NCBI GenBank assembly: GCA_021780055.1
Contig: JAJXZM010000190.1
Span: 1 to 9,647 of the forward strand
DNA: 9,647 nt
Source of the DNA: Acidobacteriota bacterium
Lineage (GTDB): Bacteria; Acidobacteriota; Terriglobia; UBA7540
Direction: 5' to 3'
The notes under the pieces are model-generated. The model worked only from the letters and a program-made list of their open reading frames with translations, ran no database searches and was not told the DNA's origin. This document shows, piece by piece, positions 5,960 through 9,647 of this stretch (positions are counted from its first letter, which is position 1; the number at the start of each line of letters is the position of its first letter). Position numbers and translations under genes: made by a program.

Positions 5960-7467
5960 GTGTAATGCACCGTGTAGGTGACGGTTTTCTCGCCGCCCGC
6001 GGGCACCGTAACGCGGAACTGAATGGTCTGGCTGTCCATTTTCACGAATGGGTCCGAATGCTGCAGGATTTCCCATGTGTAGCCCCGGTAGAGACGTTCG
6101 TCCACTCGAATTTCCACTGCCTGCTTCTTGTGGTTGCTGAGCTGGATTTCGAATGACTCATCGAGCGTGTTGCGCATGGTGTCAATGACGTAATTGGTGC
6201 GAAGCCGCTTGCCCGTGAGGTCGAAGGCATTGCCCGTGTACGCCCGAACGGTCTCATTTTCCGAAGTGTGCACAATGGGGGCCTCGCCAAGGAATTGCAG
6301 ATTTCCGCCCTGCCCCTCGCGGTAAAAGCGCATCCGGCCGGCGGGCAGGGGGATACCCAGGTGATTTGCTTCGGTATTGGCGAAGGAGCGGTACACACGC
6401 ACCTGGCGCGTAAATTCCGTGCCGAAGTCACGGTTCTGACGGATCATCTCCATACTCCAGCCGTTGTACTGGTTGGGCTCAAGCTTGAGCCCGTCATAAA
6501 CGTAATAGAGACTTGTCTTGATGCCGTTTGCGCGAATGAACTCCACCTGCTTGGTTTCCTGGTCATGCAGGGTGACCGGCCGGTGAAGCGTGTAGAGATG
6601 ATATTCATCGAAAGGCTGCTCGGTGACTTGTGGCGCTCCGGGGCCGCTCATAAGGCCGCCGATCATGCCTCCCGCGACGCCCCCGGCATACCCATACACT
6701 TGCGGCGGGAGCTTGCGGACGGTTCCGGCCATCAGGTCAACCTGGGCGTCTTTAAAAGTCATTCCGCTGCGGTTGTGCATGGTGACCCAGCCCACCATGT
6801 CGAGCGTCCCGCCGACGGGCGGCTCAATCAAATTGTAGGTCGCGTCCCAACCCAGGCCGCTTGTGATGTAGCTGAACTGGGCGTCCACGTGGCCCGTCTT
6901 TGGGCTATCGATCAACCAGCTCAGGACCGGCTTCAGGATGCTTCCCTCGGTGAGCGCCGGAAACAACGGCTCACCCGGCAGCGAGAAGCGAAGCTGACCG
7001 TTCACTTCAATGATGGGCTGCCGCATGGCGGGAGGAATCTGCTGCGCGCCGTAGGGGTTCGAATAGTAGGGATACGTGGGCGGGTTGGGCGGCGCATAGC
7101 CGCTGCGGATGATCTTGCCGCTGACGACTTCCGTGTGGCCGTCCTGAGTCACCAGGAAGTTGATCTGCTTCCCCTCGGAAAGCTGCAACATGCTTTGTTG
7201 AGAGACAGGGTCGGCGCGGTAATTCTGCTCCAGGATCCGCAACGGGTATTGCCCCGAAGGATCGCGCAGAATCACCGAGTCCGGCTCGAGATAATTCGTC
7301 ACATCTGAAAGCTGAACATGATTGATTCCCTGCTTGAGGTCAAGGGGCGTCTGGACACGGACCACGGCAAAATCCTGGTTGTAAATAGTAAGCCGCGGCT
7401 GCTGGGCCCATGCCGCACCCACGATGAACGGAAAAATACAAAATGAAAAAATGAGTTTGCGTGCCAT
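5953..7467 (-). CDS. DUF4139 domain-containing exported protein
   Basis: The product has 504 residues. Residues 1-21 are a clear Sec signal peptide (MARK, hydrophobic core, AWA/QQ). The mature protein begins LTIYNQDFAVVR (26-37), the usual opening of DUF4139 proteins. Core motifs follow: YITSGLGWDATYNL (200-213), MVGWVTMHNRSG (224-235), FKDAQVDLMAG (238-248), FDEYHLYTLHRPVTL (286-300) and a strand-rich end at TVTYTVHYTW (495-504). The family is related to MuiA-type proteins, which have been linked to mucoidy, but its molecular function is not established. Two low-complexity inserts stand out: a Pro/Tyr-rich loop (125-150) and a Gly-rich stretch AGGVAGGMIGGLMSGPG (261-277) just before the second half. 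It has no DUF4140-like N-terminal coiled coil of the MuiA type. The gene is first in a unit with the propeller gene, which starts inside its last codons. AGGAGG with a 7-base spacer precedes the ATG. Confidence 0.87.
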   Translation of the reverse strand: MARKLIFSFCIFPFIVGAAWAQQPRLTIYNQDFAVVRVQTPLDLKQGINHVQLSDVTNYLEPDSVILRDPSGQYPLRILEQNYRADPVSQQSMLQLSEGKQINFLVTQDGHTEVVSGKIIRSGYAPPNPPTYPYYSNPYGAQQIPPAMRQPIIEVNGQLRFSLPGEPLFPALTEGSILKPVLSWLIDSPKTGHVDAQFSYITSGLGWDATYNLIEPPVGGTLDMVGWVTMHNRSGMTFKDAQVDLMAGTVRKLPPQVYGYAGGVAGGMIGGLMSGPGAPQVTEQPFDEYHLYTLHRPVTLHDQETKQVEFIRANGIKTSLYYVYDGLKLEPNQYNGWSMEMIRQNRDFGTEFTRQVRVYRSFANTEANHLGIPLPAGRMRFYREGQGGNLQFLGEAPIVHTSENETVRAYTGNAFDLTGKRLRTNYVIDTMRNTLDESFEIQLSNHKKQAVEIRVDERLYRGYTWEILQHSDPFVKMDSQTIQFRVTVPAGGEKTVTYTVHYTW

Positions 7468-7764
7468 GGAGTGCCCTCCTTTGTTCTTATGGCATCACAC
7501 CTAGGATCTTCCAGTTGCCTTCCCGGTTGCCGGATAGTATATCTCCAAGCGACTCCGCCGGAATCTTTCTTTCATGGTTTCCATCCGGAACGGCGTTGGC
7601 AGGCCAGGGACCCACGATTCAGGTCCCAGATGTGGGCGCAGGGGGATGCCTTGCCGTGATTGCGCACGCAGCGAAAGCCGCGGTATGCGCTCCGAAAAAG
7701 AGATCGACATTTGCGGACCCAAATGGCCGTCCCGCGCGTATTACATAACAAGGGAACAGCGAGC
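7468..7764. other. Divergent intergenic region between the DUF4139 and LolA-like genes
   Basis: This 297-bp stretch should hold the promoters of both divergent genes. On the minus strand TATACT (7536-7541) is a good -10 box, which would start transcription near 7529-7530, but no good -35 is found 16-18 bp upstream (ATTCCG at 7559-7564 is the nearest position). For the rightward gene I find no convincing promoter; GTATTACATAAC near 7738-7749 is AT-rich but has no matching -35. No operator palindrome was noticed. Confidence 0.4.
7475..7480 (-). promoter_or_regulatory. Ribosome binding site of the DUF4139 gene
   Basis: The minus strand reads AAAGGAGG, GCACTCC, ATG. This consensus site with a 7-base spacer fixes the start at 7467, in agreement with the signal peptide. 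Confidence 0.75.
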
Positions 7765-8610
7765 ATGCTTCGGTGGATTTTGCTTCTGGCGCTTATGCCT
7801 TACCCCGCCCTCACCATGGGGCCATCGCAGCCGTCTGCGGATCGGATCATGGCGCGCGTGGCGGCCAATCAGGACCGTGCGGCGAAGCAGCGCGCCGAGT
7901 ACGTCTACCAGCAGCAAATCCGCGTGATCAGCCACAAGTCGAACGGCAAGATGATGCGCGATGAAACCACGGACTATCAGGTGACTCCCACGCCCGACGG
8001 AACAAAGAAAGAACTGAAACAGGTTGTGGGCCGCGCGTGGGTCAAGGACCATTACGTTGAGTTCAACAAGGACACGTGGCCCCACACGCACAGCCTGGAC
8101 GGTGATCTGGCTGAGGACCTTCGGGATGATCTGGCCAATGAGAAGTCAAAAGACGGTCTCGCCGGCGATTTGTTTCCATTGACGAGCGAACAGCAGAAGG
8201 GCTACCGGTTTGACCTTGAAGGCGAGGAGACTATCAACGGCCGCCGCGCCTACCGCATCCGATTCGTTCCCAGCGACAAGCACTCTTGGGAAGATGACAA
8301 TCCGCCCTGGGCGGGCGAGGCGCTGATTGATGCCCAGGACTTTCAGCCGGTGCGCGTCTATACGAAGCTCGCACACAAGTTGCCCCTTTTCGTGCGCACG
8401 GTGCTCGGCACGGACCTGCCCGGAATCGGGTTTGACGTCGAATACCAGCGCTTTGGGGATGGTGTATGGTTCCCGATCAGCTTTGGCACAGAGTTTCGGC
8501 TTCGGGTGATCTTTTTTATCAAGCGTGACATCTCAATTTCACTCAGGAATTCCGCCTTCGAACACGTCCACGTCAAGAGCAAGGTGCTGGACTACAAGCC
8601 CGTGCAGTGA
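7765..8610 (+). CDS. Exported LolA-like (outer-membrane lipoprotein carrier-like) protein
   Basis: The product has 281 residues from the ATG at 7765. A short hydrophobic leader (MLRWILLLALMPYPALTMG, 1-19) suggests export. The mature part begins ADRIMARVAANQDRAAKQRAEYVYQQQIRV (25-54), an opening I associate with a LolA-like family frequent in acidobacteria. Later strands fit a half-barrel: YRFDLEGEETINGRRAYRIRFVPS (147-170), WAGEALIDAQDFQPVRVYTKL (182-202) and GIGFDVEYQRFGDGVWFPISFG (220-241). The 'W.GE..ID...FQPVRV' section is typical of LolA/LppX-like folds. An Asp/Glu-rich loop (112-136) is an insert. True LolA carries lipoproteins across the periplasm; whether this relative does is unknown. 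An in-frame extension to 7660 (TTG) lacks a signal sequence and is basic, so the ATG with AGGGAA upstream (7751-7756) is preferred. The gene is divergent from the DUF4139 gene and 82 bp upstream of ssrA. Confidence 0.72.
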   Translation: MLRWILLLALMPYPALTMGPSQPSADRIMARVAANQDRAAKQRAEYVYQQQIRVISHKSNGKMMRDETTDYQVTPTPDGTKKELKQVVGRAWVKDHYVEFNKDTWPHTHSLDGDLAEDLRDDLANEKSKDGLAGDLFPLTSEQQKGYRFDLEGEETINGRRAYRIRFVPSDKHSWEDDNPPWAGEALIDAQDFQPVRVYTKLAHKLPLFVRTVLGTDLPGIGFDVEYQRFGDGVWFPISFGTEFRLRVIFFIKRDISISLRNSAFEHVHVKSKVLDYKPVQ

Positions 8611-8655
8611 ATCGCTGTCTCTGCCGCAGAGAACCGGTTGACAGGACCCGCCGTG

Positions 8656-8684
8656 TTGACACCGTGTCCGCGCAGTCACATACT
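8656..8684 (+). promoter_or_regulatory. Sigma-70-type promoter of the tmRNA gene
   Basis: A perfect TTGACA (8656-8661) is followed after 17 bp by CATACT (8679-8684, 4 of 6 matches to TATAAT). The predicted start at 8691-8693 coincides with the first base of the mature tmRNA. A second TTGACA at 8638-8643 has no suitable -10 and is probably not used. Confidence 0.65.
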
Positions 8685-8692
8685 GAGAATGA

Positions 8693-9060
8693 GGGGGCGT
8701 TCCGGATTCGACGGAGGCTCTCGCGTTCGAAAGGCACGTCGGGGGTCCACACCACCCGTAATCGGAGTGGAACAACATAACTGCCAACACGCAGTTTGCT
8801 TACGCTGCCTAACCAAGGCTAGCGCGTCTCTTCCGCTGATGCCCGCGGGGCGGAAAGAGGCGTCATCCAGCGGGCTGGCCTGGAACCTGCCGCCTGAGGG
8901 TTCCGGGTGAGACCGGGTGACCGGGCTCAGGCTAGCTGGCGGTTCGTTCTTGCACGTTCCTGAGGGCCGCCGGCGAAAGCATAAAGCGAACGCGATAAGC
9001 GTGTAGGCTTTCGAGCGTAAGGCTTTTCGGACGGGGGTTCGACTCCCCCCGCCTCCACCA
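8693..9060 (+). ncRNA. ssrA: Transfer-messenger RNA (tmRNA, ssrA)
   Basis: This 368-base one-piece tmRNA rescues ribosomes stalled on broken mRNAs and tags the unfinished proteins for proteolysis, working with SmpB. The 5' end GGGGGCG (8693-8699) pairs with CGCCTCC (9050-9056) as a 7-bp acceptor stem with one G-U, followed by A and an encoded CCA (9058-9060). The T arm is GGGGG-TTCGACT-CCCCC (9033-9049), and the conserved GGATTCGACGG follows the 5' stem. The long P2 helix is visible as CGTTCGAAAG (8724-8733) with CTTTCGAGCG (9008-9017). The tag reading frame is GCC AAC ACG CAG TTT GCT TAC GCT GCC TAA (8783-8812), encoding ANTQFAYAA after the alanine carried by tmRNA itself. The upstream ATAACT resembles the resume-codon context of E. 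coli. GC-rich helices between 8820 and 8960 fit the pseudoknots. Confidence 0.96.
8783..8812 (+). other. Proteolysis tag frame within tmRNA (ANTQFAYAA-stop)
   Basis: The nine codons from the GCC resume codon encode ANTQFAYAA and end in TAA. The terminal Ala-Ala is the degradation signal recognised by ClpXP-type proteases, and the opening AN is shared with many bacterial tags. The resume codon is assigned by analogy with E. coli and could not be tested here. Confidence 0.85.
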
Positions 9061-9584
9061 ATACAAGATTAACCATTGCCATAGCTTACGCATGTCGGCT
9101 CCGCGGTGTGCCCCGCGTGTACCCTTTGATTTGGAAGCCACCACAGGTCCGATTTACAGGCTAGCCGGACACTAGCTTCTAAGAACCTGTTGGGCGTAGT
9201 GGAACGCTTTGTCAGGATAGGGCGGATGCCGGGGTACGGGCCGGGGATCGGCCTTGATCTCCTGCTTGAGGAGCCGGACCCATGTGGAGTGCATTCTTGC
9301 TGAGGAGCATTGATGTTCTCCATTCGGACGGAGCGCGATGTCCGCTCCAATAGGCAGCGGGCGCGCCAACCAACCGTGCATGATTCTGGGGTACTCAAAT
9401 TGCGCAAACAGGATACTACGGGGAGAAAGCGGTAACCAGTGTCATTTCCTCAAAGTAATCTGTTTCACTTCCGACCCTCGCAACCGCGGGTGCTTTTCAG
9501 GAATACCGGAACACGCCGTCATTGCTTGCTGCGGTGTGCCCTCACCGGCGAAACTCAAAGAAGTGGAGTTGGGGCAAAAGAAAA
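9061..9584. other. Intergenic region downstream of tmRNA, no convincing gene
   Basis: I see no gene I can support here. A leftward frame at 9172-9381 has 69 codons; its last 40 residues, starting at an internal ATG at 9294 (MHSTWVRLLKQEIKADPRPV onward), look somewhat protein-like, but there is no ribosome binding site and I recognise no family. No repeat of the tmRNA 3' end, which would mark an integrated island, is found. Confidence 0.4.
9102..9117 (+). terminator. Weak candidate terminator for tmRNA
   Basis: CGCGG (9102-9106) and CCGCG (9113-9117) form a 5-bp GC stem with a 6-base loop, followed by TGTACCCTTTGATTT. It lies 41 bases beyond the CCA end. The stem is short and the T-run interrupted, so this is only a possibility. 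Confidence 0.25.
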
Positions 9585-9610
9585 GGGCGCCCCGATGAAA
9601 TGGGGCGCCC
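9585..9610 (-). terminator. Rho-independent terminator for a leftward gene at the right edge
   Basis: GGGCGCCCC (9585-9593) and GGGGCGCCC (9602-9610) form a perfect 9-bp stem around an 8-base loop. Read leftward, the stem is followed by TTTTCTTTTG (9575-9584), the U-rich tract of an intrinsic terminator. Read rightward no T-run follows, so it acts on the minus strand, 20 bases after the stop codon at 9631-9633. Confidence 0.8.
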
Positions 9611-9630
9611 AAGGCCTAAATCAAACGGGA

Positions 9631-9647
9631 CTAAAAGCCCAGACGTA
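9631..9647 (-). CDS. C-terminal end of a leftward gene, possibly an outer-membrane beta-barrel
   Basis: Only the last codons are inside the window: CGT CTG GGC TTT TAG, giving R-L-G-F-stop. A C-terminal Phe after alternating residues is the usual end of outer-membrane beta-barrel proteins (porins, TonB-dependent receptors), where it is the signal for the BAM machinery. Four residues are weak evidence. The strong terminator placed 20 bases beyond supports a real stop here. Confidence 0.35.

Noticed and set aside
5960..6076. 39-residue N-terminal extension of the propeller protein
   Set aside because: The extension lies entirely inside the DUF4139 coding region and would bury the export signal; the overlap start at 5959 restores a normal N-terminus.
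6268..7308. Rightward 346-codon frame
   Set aside because: It is the antisense shadow of the DUF4139 gene; the product is His/Arg-rich and matches no fold.
7660..7764. 35-residue N-terminal extension of the LolA-like protein
   Set aside because: It starts at TTG without a ribosome binding site and is strongly basic, whereas the ATG at 7765 begins directly with a hydrophobic leader.
8932..9144. Leftward 70-codon frame containing WWRRGESNPRPKS
   Set aside because: This is the antisense of the tmRNA 3' end. The 'RRGESNPRP' string is a well-known false protein produced by translating the reverse strand of tRNA-like T arms.
9030..9647. Integrated element at the tmRNA 3' end
   Set aside because: tmRNA genes are common integration sites, but no integrase and no second copy of the last 20 bases of ssrA are found downstream within the window.
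1..9647. CRISPR array, defence island or toxin-antitoxin pair
   Set aside because: No regularly spaced direct repeats, nuclease or toxin motifs were seen; the only repeats are the REP-like units at 2475-2542.

Overview
The window looks like chromosomal DNA from a GC-rich Gram-negative soil bacterium, most likely an acidobacterium. This is an inference from the mix of genes: a DUF4139 exported protein, a LolA-like exported protein starting VAANQDRA, a small exported 'KTPQDRLRLAAYY' protein, REP-like GGCCTGCG repeats, and a tmRNA whose tag ends FAYAA. No 16S rRNA or ribosomal protein is present to fix the taxonomy. I see no phage, plasmid, complete insertion sequence or CRISPR array.

Left part (1-1555): two small exported proteins are read leftward, a cysteine-rich one (613-1035) and a helical one (89-481). 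A CRP/FNR-type palindrome (1073-1088) lies just upstream of the cysteine-rich gene. The next half kilobase is mostly non-coding, apart from a possible gene remnant at 1175-1417.

Middle (1556-7467): an NmrA-type NAD(P)-binding oxidoreductase (1556-2449, +) converges on a PaiB-family FMN-binding protein (2538-3158, -). A cluster of REP-like repeats fills the junction and supplies the stop codon of the PaiB gene. Upstream of PaiB on the same strand is a two-gene unit: a DUF4139 exported protein (5953-7467) whose stop overlaps the start of a 905-residue exported beta-propeller / Ig-like / HEAT-like protein (3242-5959). The propeller protein resembles the sensor half of a hybrid two-component regulator but has no kinase and no membrane anchor after its N-terminus.

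Right part (7468-9647): a LolA-like exported protein (7765-8610, +) is divergent from the DUF4139 gene. It is followed by a complete tmRNA gene (ssrA, 8693-9060) with its own promoter and an encoded CCA end. About 570 bp with no convincing gene follows. A strong leftward terminator and the last codons (R-L-G-F-stop) of a leftward gene then lie at the right edge.

The best candidate for something undescribed is the envelope locus at 3242-8610: a translationally coupled DUF4139 protein and kinase-less propeller, with a LolA-like exported protein read divergently. All three carry export signals, so they probably act in the periplasm or at the outer membrane. Their joint role is unknown and is only suggested by position.
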